A stretch of 64,000 nt of DNA from Thermincola ferriacetica (GTDB taxonomy: Bacteria; Bacillota; Thermincolia; Thermincolales; Thermincolaceae): assembly GCF_001263415.1 (NCBI RefSeq), contig NZ_LGTE01000005.1, positions 89,283 to 153,282 on the forward strand, written 5' to 3'. Of the stretch, positions 35,963-45,027 are shown one piece after another. The notes below the pieces were generated by a model that searched no databases, was not told where the DNA came from, and worked only from the letters and a program-made list of their open reading frames with translations. Numbering within the stretch: position 1 is the stretch's first letter; the number at the start of each line of letters is the position of its first letter. The position numbers were made by a program, and so were the translations under genes.

Positions 35963-36727
35963 TCATCCTTCCCGCCGGAACCTTTTCTGTACGGCTTCCA
36001 ATTCTTCTTTACCCACAAACGAGATAAACACACCTTCCAGGCTTTCTTGTCCAAATTTCTGTTTTAGTTCTTCAGGCGTGCCAAATGCTACCAGATTGCC
36101 AAAATGGATTAATCCAACAGTATCGCATAACTCCGCTTCATCCATATAATGGGTAGTTACAAGAATGGTCATTCCTTTACCGGCCAGGTCCTTGATAATT
36201 TCCCAGAAAATCCGCCGGGAAACGGGGTCCACACCGGCTGTAGGCTCATCAAGAAACAAAAGAGACGGGCTATGCAGCAGGGCGCATCCAAGGGCCAGTC
36301 TCTGCTTCCATCCCCCTGACAAATTACCGGCTAAATGTTTTTCCCGACCGTGCAAGTTGGCTAATTCGATAATTTCCTTTTTCCTTTTTTCTGCCGTTGC
36401 CCCGGAAAGTCCGTATATCCCGGCATAAAATGCGATGTTTTCTTCTACGGTCAGGTCTTCGTAAAGACTGAACTTTTGGGACATATAGCCGATATTCTGT
36501 TTAATCTGTTCCGCTTCCCGCACAATATCAAACCCCAATACCCGGCCCTCCCCTGACGAAGGGGTAAGAATGCCGCACAACATGCGGATAGTGGTTGATT
36601 TACCGGAGCCGTTGGCGCCCAGAAAACCAAAAATCTGTCCCCGCTGGACCTGAAAAGAAATATTATTTACTGCCGTTAAAGAGCCGAATTTTTTGGTCAG
36701 GTTAATGACTTCAATTGCCTTCTCCAT
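35963..36727 (-). CDS. ABC transporter ATP-binding protein
   Basis: A 254-residue ABC ATPase with Walker A GANGSGKST (about 34-42), the Q-loop, signature LSGGWKQRLALG, Walker B LLFLDEPTAGVD and the switch His in TTHYMDEAE. The signature Trp (SGGWKQR) is a subgroup feature of YbhF/YhiH-type ATPases. It energises the permease just downstream; the HlyD adaptor gene ends 54 bases upstream. One ATPase per permease suggests a homodimer. Confidence 0.9.
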   Translation of the reverse strand: MEKAIEVINLTKKFGSLTAVNNISFQVQRGQIFGFLGANGSGKSTTIRMLCGILTPSSGEGRVLGFDIVREAEQIKQNIGYMSQKFSLYEDLTVEENIAFYAGIYGLSGATAEKRKKEIIELANLHGREKHLAGNLSGGWKQRLALGCALLHSPSLLFLDEPTAGVDPVSRRIFWEIIKDLAGKGMTILVTTHYMDEAELCDTVGLIHFGNLVAFGTPEELKQKFGQESLEGVFISFVGKEELEAVQKRFRREG

Positions 36728-36781
36728 CTTACCAACCCCAATCCAAACATGGGCCTTTTTCGTTACGGTTATGGCTGACGC

Positions 36782-37810
36782 CTACAATTTTATTGTTATA
36801 TCTGCGGGTAGGCCCGGTTTAAACTTCTCAATTCCTTCTTTAATTTGAATTTTTACGGCAAAGACTGTCTTGACCCGTTCCTCCTTAGTCTGCAGATTTT
36901 TGGGCGTGAACTCGGCCTCCGGTGAGATATAGGAGACTTCCCCAGCAAAACTCTGATCAGGATAGGCATCTATGGAAATCAGCGCTTTCTGGCCTAATTT
37001 AATTTTTGGTATATCCTTTTCAGGAATATAAACCTGCACCCATAAATTCTCCGGTTGAAGCAATGTAACCACGCTAGCCCCAACAGCGGCAAATTCCCCT
37101 TCTTTGAAATTCACGCTGCTTACCACCCCGTCCACCGGAGACGTAATAATTGTCTTCAACTGCTGCACCTTGGCCATTTCCAACGCAGCCTGGGCCTGAG
37201 CCACCCCTGCATCGGCCATGTTAATTGTTTCCGCCGTAGCGCCGTTGCGCAGCAAGGATAACTGCTGCCTGGCGGCATTCATTTGCGAAACATAAGCCTC
37301 AAGCTGGGCTTTTACATTCTGCAGTTGCGCTTCAGCGTTATCAAGCTGCTGCTCAGTGGCCGCCCCGGCTTTATACAGGGCCTTGATTCTCTGGTAATTT
37401 GCCTCGGCATTCCGAACCATAGTTTTAGCTCCGTTCACAAGGGCCGCCACCTGCTGCACATTGGCCTCCGCCTGTTTAATAAGTTCATCCCTGCTGCCGC
37501 TTTTTGTCTCCCGCGCCTTAGCTTTAGCGGCCGCAACAAGGGCTTCGTTTTGCTTAACCTGCAAATCATAAACAGAAGTATCTAATTTGGCCAAAATATC
37601 GCCTACTTTTACTTTTTGGCCTTCTTCCACTTTTATTTCCTTCAGTTTGCCAGGCACCTCGGCCGCCAGGTCTATTTCGGAAGCTTCTACTGTGCCGGAA
37701 GCAAAAATCTCCTTGTCCCCTGTCTTTCCCGCACCGCTCACTTTATAAAGGGCGCCTAAACTGATAAAAAGGACAATAATTAAAATAATAACAAGCGGTT
37801 TCCTAGGCAT
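36782..37810 (-). CDS. HlyD-family membrane fusion/adaptor protein
   Basis: A 342-residue protein with one N-terminal span (LVIILIIVLFISLGALYKV), a lipoyl-like half (ASEIDLAAEVPGKLKEIKVE), a long Gln/Ala-rich coiled coil (about 85-205) and a second lipoyl half plus beta-barrel domain (ITSPVDGVVSSVNFKEGEFA). In Gram-negatives such proteins bridge to an outer-membrane channel. In an apparent single-membrane Firmicute it may instead assist substrate release. It is encoded between two ABC modules and may serve either. Confidence 0.85.
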   Translation of the reverse strand: MPRKPLVIILIIVLFISLGALYKVSGAGKTGDKEIFASGTVEASEIDLAAEVPGKLKEIKVEEGQKVKVGDILAKLDTSVYDLQVKQNEALVAAAKAKARETKSGSRDELIKQAEANVQQVAALVNGAKTMVRNAEANYQRIKALYKAGAATEQQLDNAEAQLQNVKAQLEAYVSQMNAARQQLSLLRNGATAETINMADAGVAQAQAALEMAKVQQLKTIITSPVDGVVSSVNFKEGEFAAVGASVVTLLQPENLWVQVYIPEKDIPKIKLGQKALISIDAYPDQSFAGEVSYISPEAEFTPKNLQTKEERVKTVFAVKIQIKEGIEKFKPGLPADITIKL

Positions 37811-37849
37811 GACCCATTTCCCCTTTCTTTGCCCGCGGGCAATCTTACC

Positions 37850-38602
37850 CTATCCTTCTTTATTAAACAAAAATACAGCTATGAATATTGCTAACATGCA
37901 GAAAACGGCCAAAACAACTATATCCTGGCCTATACCCATCTCATTGGCCCCTATCAGCACCCCTTTAAGAGCATCCACACCGTAAGCCATGGGGTCAATG
38001 CGGGCCATCAATTTCATCCACAATGGCAGGTTGTGGATTGGAAACATGGCCCCGCTCAAGAAAAACATTGGCATAATCAAAAAGTTCATGACCAATTGAA
38101 AACTATGAAAGGATTGCATTTTAGCCGCAATTACAATGCCACCGGATGTGACGGTGAAAGAAATGAAAAGCAGCAGTAAAATTGTTTTTATAATCACTGG
38201 CGCCTGTAAGTTTACCCCTATCAGGGGAGCAAAGAGAAGTACCATTACCCCCTGCAAGGTAGCTGTAGTACTGCCGGCCAGGGCTTTTCCAATTACCACA
38301 GCAGTCCTTGGCACAGGAGCCACCAGCACTTCCTTCAAAAACCCAAACTCCCGGTCCCAGACGATTGATATTGCTGAAAAAGAGGCAGAGAATAATACCG
38401 TCATGGCTATGACTCCGGGAAACATGAACTGTACATAGTCCACATTCATAGGCCCCCGAAAAGTAGACCCTATCCCCTTGCCCATAATAAACAGCCATAC
38501 AGCGGGCTGGACCAGCGAAGTAACAATGCGGGCCTTTTCACGCCAAAACTTTATTATCTCTCTCTGCCAGATAACATAAATGGCCCTCAGGGCATCACTC
38601 AT
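37850..38602 (-). CDS. ABC-2 family transporter permease (DrrB type)
   Basis: A 250-residue permease with six predicted spans: WREKARIVTSLVQPAVWLFIMG at the N-terminus, SIVWDREFGFLKEVLVAPVPR (the conserved ABC-2 signature region) and MNFLIMPMFFLSGAMFP. This is the DrrB/NodJ-type layout. Its gene starts two bases after the ATPase gene stop, so the two are translationally linked. Substrate unknown; drug or lipid export is usual. Confidence 0.9.
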   Translation of the reverse strand: MSDALRAIYVIWQREIIKFWREKARIVTSLVQPAVWLFIMGKGIGSTFRGPMNVDYVQFMFPGVIAMTVLFSASFSAISIVWDREFGFLKEVLVAPVPRTAVVIGKALAGSTTATLQGVMVLLFAPLIGVNLQAPVIIKTILLLLFISFTVTSGGIVIAAKMQSFHSFQLVMNFLIMPMFFLSGAMFPIHNLPLWMKLMARIDPMAYGVDALKGVLIGANEMGIGQDIVVLAVFCMLAIFIAVFLFNKEG

Positions 38603-38604
38603 AT

Positions 38605-39585
38605 TTATCTCCTCCTGGCCCTTCTTTTCTGAATCATTATTTCCCTGCCGGAGGTCAGATTTTCATCTCTGATATTTCGCCCCGTGAGATTCAGGAAAAC
38701 ATCGTTCAGGGTAGGTTTATGTACCAGGACAGAAATAATGTTTCCCTGTAAAACCGCGCCAATTTTATATAACGCCTTTTCCCCTTCACTGATACCTAAA
38801 ATAATTCTATCCCGGTCCAAAATTACCTTGTCTCCGAATTGCTCTTTCAATAATATAAAGGCGGCCTCGTTATCTATTGCCTTTATTTCAAGAAACTCTG
38901 ACCCAAATTCACGTTTCAGCTTTTCCGGAGTGCCTTCGGCCACAATTTCACCGTTATCAATCACCGCAATTTGACTGCAGTTTTCGGCTTCTTCCATATA
39001 ATGGGTAGTTAAAAAAATGGTGATGTTTTCTCTTTTTTGCAGCAGGCCGATATAATCCCAAATATGAGCCCTGGTCTGCGGGTCCAGGCCGATAGTAGGT
39101 TCATCCAAAAACAGCACCTTGGGATAGTGCAAGAGACCCCTGGCAATCTCCAATCGCCGCTTCATGCCCCCGGAAAAGGTCTTCACTATGCTATCTTTTC
39201 TGTCATAGAGCTCCACCAGGTCCAAAACTTGTTTAATCCGCTCCCGGATAACACTTCTGGGAACGCCGAATAGTACGGCATGAAAAAAAAGGTTTTCCGT
39301 GGCCGTAAGGTTTTCATCGAGACTGGGGTCCTGAAAGACAATACCGATTGACCTGCGGACAGCCTTTGGATTTGCCACAACATCGCAGCCATTAAGTATT
39401 ACCCTGCCCCGGGTAGGTTTCAATAGGGTGCATAAGATCTTGATAGTAGTAGATTTCCCGGCGCCGTTGGGACCAAGAAAACCGAAAGTTATCCCCTCAG
39501 GCACATGAAAGGAGACGTTTTTTACCGCTTCCACGTGACCAAAACTTTTCGATAAATTTTCTACCTCAACGATATTTTTCGGCAA
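38605..39585 (-). CDS. ABC transporter ATP-binding protein (DrrA type)
   Basis: A 326-residue ATPase: Walker A GPNGAGKST, signature FSGGMKRRLEIARGL, Walker B VLFLDEPTIGLD, switch His in TTHYMEEAE, and the roughly 80-residue C-terminal extension of the DrrA family (IGAVLQGNIISVLVHKPTLNDVFLNLTGR). It is first of a five-gene leftward exporter operon: DrrA-type ATPase, DrrB-type permease, HlyD, second ATPase, second permease. Confidence 0.92.
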   Translation of the reverse strand: MPKNIVEVENLSKSFGHVEAVKNVSFHVPEGITFGFLGPNGAGKSTTIKILCTLLKPTRGRVILNGCDVVANPKAVRRSIGIVFQDPSLDENLTATENLFFHAVLFGVPRSVIRERIKQVLDLVELYDRKDSIVKTFSGGMKRRLEIARGLLHYPKVLFLDEPTIGLDPQTRAHIWDYIGLLQKRENITIFLTTHYMEEAENCSQIAVIDNGEIVAEGTPEKLKREFGSEFLEIKAIDNEAAFILLKEQFGDKVILDRDRIILGISEGEKALYKIGAVLQGNIISVLVHKPTLNDVFLNLTGRNIRDENLTSGREIMIQKRRARRR

Positions 39586-39699
39586 GTGTTATCACCACTT
39601 TTCTGTAGTTAAAAGAATTAACAATTATTCCACTTCTTTATGACATATTTGCCGTCATTTTTAAATAGTAATTTTTAAAAAGCACAAGGAGGTGACACT

Positions 39700-40098
39700 T
39701 TGTTGACAAAATTTTCATCCCCACCTGTATCAAGGCCCTTCAATTTTAACTCAACTCTTTTAGGTACTGCTCTAGCTTTTATAGTAGCTGTTTTGTTGAT
39801 AGTTGTCAGCGGTACAATATTATATTTTTCCCCGGCAACGGACAAATGGATTCCTGCATCGGGCCTGTTAATATTCTTCCTGAGTGTTTTTTCCGGCAGC
39901 TTCTTTGCAGCCAAAAAGGCCGGGACTAAAGGTTTGTTCCACGGTTTAGGCGTAGGTGTCCTGTTTTTTGTTCTTTCCCTGATAATTGGGCTGTTTCTGG
40001 GAGCAGAAATTATGGGCCTGGCCGTAGGCAAAAAACTTATTACAGCCCTTTTGGCAGGAAGTTTGGGCGGCATTTGGGGAGTAGGGGATAAAAGCTGA
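39700..40098 (+). CDS. TIGR04086-like small membrane protein
   Basis: A 132-residue protein with four hydrophobic helices and glycine-rich small-residue packing (FFLSVFSGSFFAAKKAGTKG, AGSLGGIWGVGDKS), resembling the TIGR04086 (YrzE-like) family of Firmicutes. Function unknown. The start is one of two adjacent TTG codons (39700 or 39703); AAGGAGGTGA, a perfect ribosome-binding site, precedes them. A strong hairpin terminator follows. Confidence 0.75.
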   Translation: MLTKFSSPPVSRPFNFNSTLLGTALAFIVAVLLIVVSGTILYFSPATDKWIPASGLLIFFLSVFSGSFFAAKKAGTKGLFHGLGVGVLFFVLSLIIGLFLGAEIMGLAVGKKLITALLAGSLGGIWGVGDKS

Positions 40099-40146
40099 TG
40101 GCTCTTATTAACACCAAATGCTTGCTCCCGTTTTTCACTAGCGCTT

Positions 40147-40177
40147 AAAAACCTTAGTTTTTCAAAACTAAGGTTTT
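40147..40177. terminator. Bidirectional terminator
   Basis: AAAACCTTAGTTTT and AAAACTAAGGTTTT pair over 14 bp with a two-base loop between convergent genes, with A and T runs on both sides. Confidence 0.9.
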
Positions 40178-40214
40178 TGTCTTTATATGTATACCACTGC
40201 TACTCATTTCACAG

Positions 40215-41279
40215 CTATGTAAGGGGCAGAATAACCCTGAAGGTTGTACCTTTACCTACCTCACTCCGTACTTCAATCTTCCCTTCGTGGTTTTGTACTA
40301 TCTTGTAAGATACGGTCAACCCCAATCCGGTACCGTCAGCCCTGGTTGTAAAAAAGGGGTCAAAGATTTTCTCCAGTGTGAAGGGGTCAATTCCCTGCCC
40401 TGTATCAGAAATAATAACATGTACTTTGTTCTGGACAGCCTCATATTCTGTCTCTATAGAGAGCAGTCCCCCGTTGGGCATGGCATAAATTCCGTTTTTG
40501 CATATATTTAATAAAACCTGCTTAATTTGTTCCCGGTCTATTGCGACCAAAGGTAGCCCCTTGGCATAATTCGTTTGTATCTCAACCCCGTAATGGCCCG
40601 CTTCAACCTGTAACAAGCAAACTACCTCTTCTATCAGTTTGTCCATAGCTGTGCCCTTTTTTATTGGCAGTACAGGTTTAGCCAGTAGCAAAAACTGTTT
40701 GACTATGGCGTTAGCCCTGTCGATCTCTTTTTGCATTATTTCCAGGTATGCCTTTTTAGGATCTTCCGGGCCAGTATTTTGGGCAAATAATTGTAAAAAA
40801 CCCTGCACAGAAGTGAGTGGGTTTCTTACTTCGTGGGCTATACCGGCAGCCAACTCTCCGATAGCAGAAAACTTTTCCGTCTGATACATCTGTTCCTCCA
40901 ACTGCTTTTGCGGTGTAATGTCCCGTAAACTCAAACAAGCTCCAATGACCTGACCTTCGGAGTTTTTCACCAGATCAGTGTAAGCCATAACGTTAATAGG
41001 ACCGGAAGCGGACTCAATCACAGCCTCCACATGTTCATAAACGGACCCGCTGTGCAGAGTGCTGAGAAGTAAACTGTCCGTATTACCAGTCATATTCTGC
41101 AGAACGGAAAAAGGCCGGTAAAGTACCTCCCGCGCAGAAACACCAAATATATTCTCCGCGGCCTCATTAAATATGACCAGGTCTTCATCATTATTGATAG
41201 CTACAATTCCAGTACTCGAACATTCAATGGTATAATAATAAAAATCCTTAATGTTAAAACCATCCCGTTTTGATGGCAT
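40215..41279 (-). CDS. Cytosolic PAS-domain sensor histidine kinase
   Basis: A 354-residue orphan kinase without membrane spans. A PAS domain occupies about 15-130 (GIVAINNDEDLVIFNEAAENIFG, then PAC-like LSLRDITPQK). The HisKA domain has AGIAHEVRNPLTSVQGFLQL (His about 155). The ATPase domain has the N box (LLNICKNGIYAM), ISDTGQGI G1 box and TGLGLTVSYKIV G2 box. The architecture is that of the sporulation-type kinases (KinA/KinE) of spore formers, but no response regulator is adjacent, so a phosphorelay role is only a possibility. Confidence 0.88.
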   Translation of the reverse strand: MPSKRDGFNIKDFYYYTIECSSTGIVAINNDEDLVIFNEAAENIFGVSAREVLYRPFSVLQNMTGNTDSLLLSTLHSGSVYEHVEAVIESASGPINVMAYTDLVKNSEGQVIGACLSLRDITPQKQLEEQMYQTEKFSAIGELAAGIAHEVRNPLTSVQGFLQLFAQNTGPEDPKKAYLEIMQKEIDRANAIVKQFLLLAKPVLPIKKGTAMDKLIEEVVCLLQVEAGHYGVEIQTNYAKGLPLVAIDREQIKQVLLNICKNGIYAMPNGGLLSIETEYEAVQNKVHVIISDTGQGIDPFTLEKIFDPFFTTRADGTGLGLTVSYKIVQNHEGKIEVRSEVGKGTTFRVILPLT

Positions 41280-41394
41280 GGTTAAAGGCCCCCCACCAAA
41301 AAAACTCGTCTACAACATTTTCTCCTTTTTTCTACATTCTCCTTCCTATGCTTGGCAATTTTATTAAACTCCCTTTAAATAGGCCGCTGGTCAC

Positions 41395-41532
41395 TTACCA
41401 TCTTTGCAAGAAAAAATTAATTAATAAAGTGGCCACACCACCGATAATAAAGGCAAATCCCAAATAAAGACGAAATGATCTGGCAGTATATTTTCTTTCC
41501 GGACGTTTCTTGGTTTTGGCTAAACCACCCAT
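41395..41532 (-). CDS. Small membrane protein, 45 residues
   Basis: A basic N-terminus (GGLAKTKKRPERKYTARSF) is followed by one hydrophobic helix (LYLGFAFIIGGVATLLINFF). AGGGGTGA five bases before ATG 41532 supports the start; the longer open frame has no ribosome-binding site. Family unknown. It stands alone between the kinase gene and the Hdr-Flx operon terminator. Confidence 0.6.
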   Translation of the reverse strand: MGGLAKTKKRPERKYTARSFRLYLGFAFIIGGVATLLINFFLQRW

Positions 41533-41647
41533 ATAGTCACCCCTGCTCAAATGTTTACTAAACAATATTCCGTTTGGTGACGTATATGAGTAGAAATGTG
41601 AAACAATCATTTTACCTCAAAGCATAAGTTTCTAAATACTAAGAAAT

Positions 41648-41684
41648 AGGGCTGTTCTAAAATTTACTGTTAGAACAGCCCCGT
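41648..41684 (-). terminator. Terminator of the hdr-flx operon
   Basis: GGGCTGTTCTAA and TTAGAACAGCCC pair perfectly around an 8-base loop about 10 bases after the flxA stop; a weak T-rich tail (TATTTC) follows on the minus strand. Confidence 0.75.
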
Positions 41685-41694
41685 GTTTTTCTTT

Positions 41695-42555
41695 TTAATA
41701 TTCAGGTGGCAACTTCTGAATCTGGGCCGCGTTAAATACCGGTCCGTCAACGCAGATATACTTCTCGCCAATGTTGCAACGTCCGCATTTACCTACGCCG
41801 CATCTCATGTTCATTTCCAGGGTAGTGATGATTTCCTCAGGTTTAAAGCCCATCTTTTTGAAGTTCTCAAGCTGCAGCTTAATCATTATCGGCGGTCCAC
41901 AGGTCACGGGAACGGTATTCTCAACAGAAGGACAGATTTCCTGCAGCCAGTCCAGGGTGATAAATCCAACCCGCCCGTCCCACTTGGGGTCTTCCCTGTC
42001 TAAAGTTACATGCACGTGGGTGTCTTTAATCTTAGGCCACCGGTCAAAAAGGTCATACTTAAAGCACAACATATCATAACACCTGGCGCCATAGACTATG
42101 TCCACCCGTCCGTAATCATCACGGTTATCCAGTACGTAATCTATGAGGGAACGGAGGGGTGCCAAACCAACACCACCGGCGACGAAGAGGCAGTTCTTAC
42201 CTTTCATCTCTTCGAAGGGGAAGTGGTTCCCGTACGGACCACGAATGGCCATTTTGTCACCCACTTCCAATTCGTGGATAACGGAGGTCAAGCGCCCAAC
42301 CTTCGCAATAGTAAATTCCAACATGCCTTTCCTGGTTGGCGAAGAGGTAATGGAAATCATACCTTCGCCCACACCAAGGATGGATAGCATAGCGCACTGG
42401 CCGGGTTTATTTCCAAAGTTTTCCAAAATCCCCGGTTCATCAAAAGTAACCTGAAATGTTTTGATGGTAGGAGTTTCCTCAATTATTTTGTTAACAGTAG
42501 CAATATAAGGCAATAAAGGACTGGCTACTTCTCTGGTATTGCAATTGCAGGACAT
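41695..42555 (-). CDS. flxA: FAD/NAD(P)-binding electron-input subunit (FlxA-like)
   Basis: A 286-residue ferredoxin-NADP+ reductase-family protein: FAD-binding region SITSSPTRKGMLEFT, NAD(P)-binding FVAGGVGLAPLRSLIDYVL, and a C-terminal cysteine motif RCGVGKCGRCNIGEKYIC for a 2Fe-2S cluster. This is the subunit type of sulfhydrogenase gamma, AsrB, dihydroorotate dehydrogenase PyrK and FlxA. As last gene of the Hdr operon it would exchange electrons with NADH. ATG 42555 has AAAGGAGG ten bases upstream; a TTG three codons earlier overlaps that site and is rejected. Confidence 0.88.
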   Translation of the reverse strand: MSCNCNTREVASPLLPYIATVNKIIEETPTIKTFQVTFDEPGILENFGNKPGQCAMLSILGVGEGMISITSSPTRKGMLEFTIAKVGRLTSVIHELEVGDKMAIRGPYGNHFPFEEMKGKNCLFVAGGVGLAPLRSLIDYVLDNRDDYGRVDIVYGARCYDMLCFKYDLFDRWPKIKDTHVHVTLDREDPKWDGRVGFITLDWLQEICPSVENTVPVTCGPPIMIKLQLENFKKMGFKPEEIITTLEMNMRCGVGKCGRCNIGEKYICVDGPVFNAAQIQKLPPEY

Positions 42556-42556
42556 C

Positions 42557-43579
42557 TTAGCCAACCTCCTTTACTTTGGTAATGATTTGCGCAATGTCGA
42601 GGTTGACAGGGCACTTTTCGAGGCATCTGCCGCATCCGACGCAGCCAAAATCACCGTATCTGTCAACAAAGTAACGCAATTTATGCAGGAATCGCTGCCT
42701 GATTCTTTCCTTCTTGCTCGGGCGGGGCTGGTGTCCACCGGCAGCCCGGGTAAAGTTAGAGAACTGGCAGGAGTCCCAACAACGGTACCGGTAACCCTCG
42801 GCGCTCTGGTCATTGTAATCAACAATGTCGAAGCAGTGGCAGGTCGGGCAAACATAGGTGCAAGTACCACATCCTATGCAGCGCAGAGACTCGTTATCCC
42901 AAATGGGATGCTCCCACATGTTGTCTAGTTTCTCCTTAACACCTTCCAGGCTGATCTGCATCTGCTTGGCCTTGGCCATTTCTGTAGCCTTGGCTTTAGC
43001 TCCTGCTCCACTGCCATCGTCATCAGCAAAAAATTCCTTGGCAGAGTTAACCAGTTTCTCGCCTTTCTCCGTTAAAACTTCCACCAGGTATTTATCGCCC
43101 AGGTCGGTAAAGAGCAGGTCAGCTCCCTCCGCTGTATCGGGGGATATACCAAAGGCGCCGCAGAAGCAGGTATGGCGGCAGTCATTGCAGCTCAATGCCA
43201 CAATGGTTGTTTTGTTCCTTTTATCCAGGTAGTAATTGTCACGAAACTCAGCATCAAAAACTTTGTCTAACAACAGGATGCTTTTTACATCACAGGGCCT
43301 GGCCCCAAACAGCACCCTTTCGGGAACCCCTTCTACCTCCCTGATGTCCCATGTTGGGTCATTGATATTATAAGTGAACATCTTTTCGCTTTGGGGGAAG
43401 AAGAAATCTTTCGGCGGAATAACGCCGTTCTGGTAATCCAATACCACTGCCTCTGCCGAGCTCACCGGTCTGAAGGTGGTTATACTGTCACTTTTGATAG
43501 GAGCGATGAGCTGGCTACTTTGGGCTACTTTGTTTAACAGGTTTTTGATCTGGTCTTTCTGAACAATCTTATTCGCCAT
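42557..43579 (-). CDS. flxB: 4Fe-4S dicluster subunit (FlxB/AsrA-like)
   Basis: A 340-residue iron-sulfur protein. The N-terminal half is of the sulfhydrogenase-beta/AsrA type (VLFGARPCDVKSILLLDKVF and the ALSCNDCRHTCFCGAFG cysteine group). The C-terminal half has a ferredoxin-like pair, CIGCGTCTYVCPTCHC and CVGCGRCLEKCPVNLD. It likely wires FlxA to the next iron-sulfur subunit. It ends one base before flxA. The GAGAGGTGAG site supports ATG 43579. Confidence 0.82.
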   Translation of the reverse strand: MANKIVQKDQIKNLLNKVAQSSQLIAPIKSDSITTFRPVSSAEAVVLDYQNGVIPPKDFFFPQSEKMFTYNINDPTWDIREVEGVPERVLFGARPCDVKSILLLDKVFDAEFRDNYYLDKRNKTTIVALSCNDCRHTCFCGAFGISPDTAEGADLLFTDLGDKYLVEVLTEKGEKLVNSAKEFFADDDGSGAGAKAKATEMAKAKQMQISLEGVKEKLDNMWEHPIWDNESLRCIGCGTCTYVCPTCHCFDIVDYNDQSAEGYRYRCWDSCQFSNFTRAAGGHQPRPSKKERIRQRFLHKLRYFVDRYGDFGCVGCGRCLEKCPVNLDIAQIITKVKEVG

Positions 43580-43597
43580 GGTTCTCACCTCTCCACT

Positions 43598-44560
43598 CTA
43601 CATAAATTCTTCCGGATCTTCGAGGCGGTACTGTCCCAGATAGGAGCCACCTTCCTCAGTAGAACCGGGAGTTGGCATATTGAACAATTCTTTGCAGTCT
43701 TTCAGCAGTTTTTTGTTCAGCAGGCTGATGGGAATGTCCATAGGACATACCCGGTCGCATTCGCCGCAGTCCACACACCGACCTGCTAAATGGAATGCCC
43801 TGGTCAAATGGAAGGCTTCATTTTCTTCCACATTAACTTCCTTACCAATCCAGTCTGGTTTGATGGCATCAAAGATACATTCGCGGCAACTGCAGCCCGG
43901 GCAAATGTTCCGGCAGGCATAGCACCTGATGCAACGGTCAAATTGCCTCAGCCAGAATTTTGCCTTCTCTTCCGGGCTCATAGCTTCTATTTTCTTGATT
44001 TCCTCATAGTTGTCCTGCACATCGGCAACATTAACCTTATCGCCAAGCATGTGGTCAGCAACAACAGGGTTATGGGATTCGCAGAACTTACATTTATCTA
44101 AAATGAAGTCTGCCTTTTTCGCGGTAAAGTCACCTTTCGTTGTTTTGATGGCAATTTCGTCGCCCTTGTCTTCAAAATCTATCAACTGACCGGATACATC
44201 GAATTTTTCGGCCAGTTTGGCATAAGAGAGCTGACCGCTGCAGGGCGCTCCCAGCACAACAATTTTATCTCTCGGAATGATATTATCTTGAGTAAGCCTG
44301 TAAATACCCCTGGAATCACATCCCTTAACAACAACGGCAATTTTGCCGGGGCGCTGTTTCATATCAATCAGGTACTTGGTTAATCCATTTACAGAAAATG
44401 GATTAAAAACTAATTTGTCCACATCATCGGGGGAAGTTATGAAGACCGGCTGGGTTCTGACTGCCTCAGAACCGAGGCCGTAACCTATTACTACTTCCAC
44501 CTCTTTATCCTGTAGTAACTTAGCGGCCGTTTTTCTAAGATTTTCCGTAATCTTCTTCAT
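43598..44560 (-). CDS. flxC: 4Fe-4S electron-transfer subunit (FlxC-like)
   Basis: A 320-residue protein. The first 150 residues have a VVVKGCDSRGIYRL and GAPCSGQLS context reminiscent of FrhB/FdhB-type F420 or flavin oxidoreductase subunits. Cysteine groups CKFCESHNP, CIRCYACRNICPGCSCREC and CVDCGECDRVCPMDIP follow, suited to two or more 4Fe-4S clusters. It sits 17 bases downstream of mvhD. With FlxA and FlxB it resembles the FlxABC part of FlxABCD-HdrABC complexes; assigning FlxB versus FlxC to the two genes is tentative. Confidence 0.78.
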   Translation of the reverse strand: MKKITENLRKTAAKLLQDKEVEVVIGYGLGSEAVRTQPVFITSPDDVDKLVFNPFSVNGLTKYLIDMKQRPGKIAVVVKGCDSRGIYRLTQDNIIPRDKIVVLGAPCSGQLSYAKLAEKFDVSGQLIDFEDKGDEIAIKTTKGDFTAKKADFILDKCKFCESHNPVVADHMLGDKVNVADVQDNYEEIKKIEAMSPEEKAKFWLRQFDRCIRCYACRNICPGCSCRECIFDAIKPDWIGKEVNVEENEAFHLTRAFHLAGRCVDCGECDRVCPMDIPISLLNKKLLKDCKELFNMPTPGSTEEGGSYLGQYRLEDPEEFM

Positions 44561-44577
44561 CAGGCATCCCTCGTTTT

Positions 44578-45027
44578 CTATTTAGACTCTTTAAATTTCT
44601 TGAATCTCAGATTAGGACCCAGGGCCTTGATAGTCTCGGTCATTTCCTTGGTATTATCGGCCCATTTCTGTCCTTCCGATCCTGAAATCCAGCGGGCTTT
44701 GAAACGGCCGGGTTCATAGCCCACGTATTCCAGGAGACGTTTCATAACCAGGAACCTTCTCCTGGTGAAGTAGTTGCCACTAACATAGTGGCAGTCACCA
44801 GGGTGTCAGCCACCCACCAGCACACCGTCAATGCCTTTCTGGAAAGCCCTGACGATAAAGTGAGGATTAACCCTGCCCGAACAAGGGACTCTGATTACCC
44901 TCATTGTGGATGGATGCTGAAAACGGCTGACGCCGCACACGTCAGCGCCTGCGTAACTACACCAGTTGCAGGCAAAGCCTATGATTTTTGGCTGCCAGTT
45001 GGAAAGATCCCGTTCTTTTACAGACAT
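44578..45027 (-). CDS. mvhD: MvhD/FlxD-type 2Fe-2S subunit, selenoprotein (Sec74)
   Basis: A full MvhD-domain protein of 149 residues if the in-frame TGA at 44806-44808 is read as selenocysteine. Upstream are [18 protein letters not shown] and [16 protein letters not shown]; right at the TGA the sequence is [19 protein letters not shown], where the family has GCHPGDCHY. The frame continues to a normal C-terminus ([16 protein letters not shown]). MvhD transfers electrons from the electron-input module into HdrA. Its start overlaps the hdrA stop by 10 bases. A conventional annotation would report a 73-residue fragment or a pseudogene. Sec in VhuD of methanococci is an established parallel. Confidence 0.85.
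44761..44802 (-). promoter_or_regulatory. SECIS-like hairpin of mvhD
   Basis: Beginning three bases after the TGA, CCTGGTGA and TCACCAGG form an outer helix and TGCCACTA/TAGTGGCA a perfect 8-bp inner helix with apical TGT, about 21 bases from the TGA. Bacterial SECIS loops are expected 16-37 bases downstream. Confidence 0.65.
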
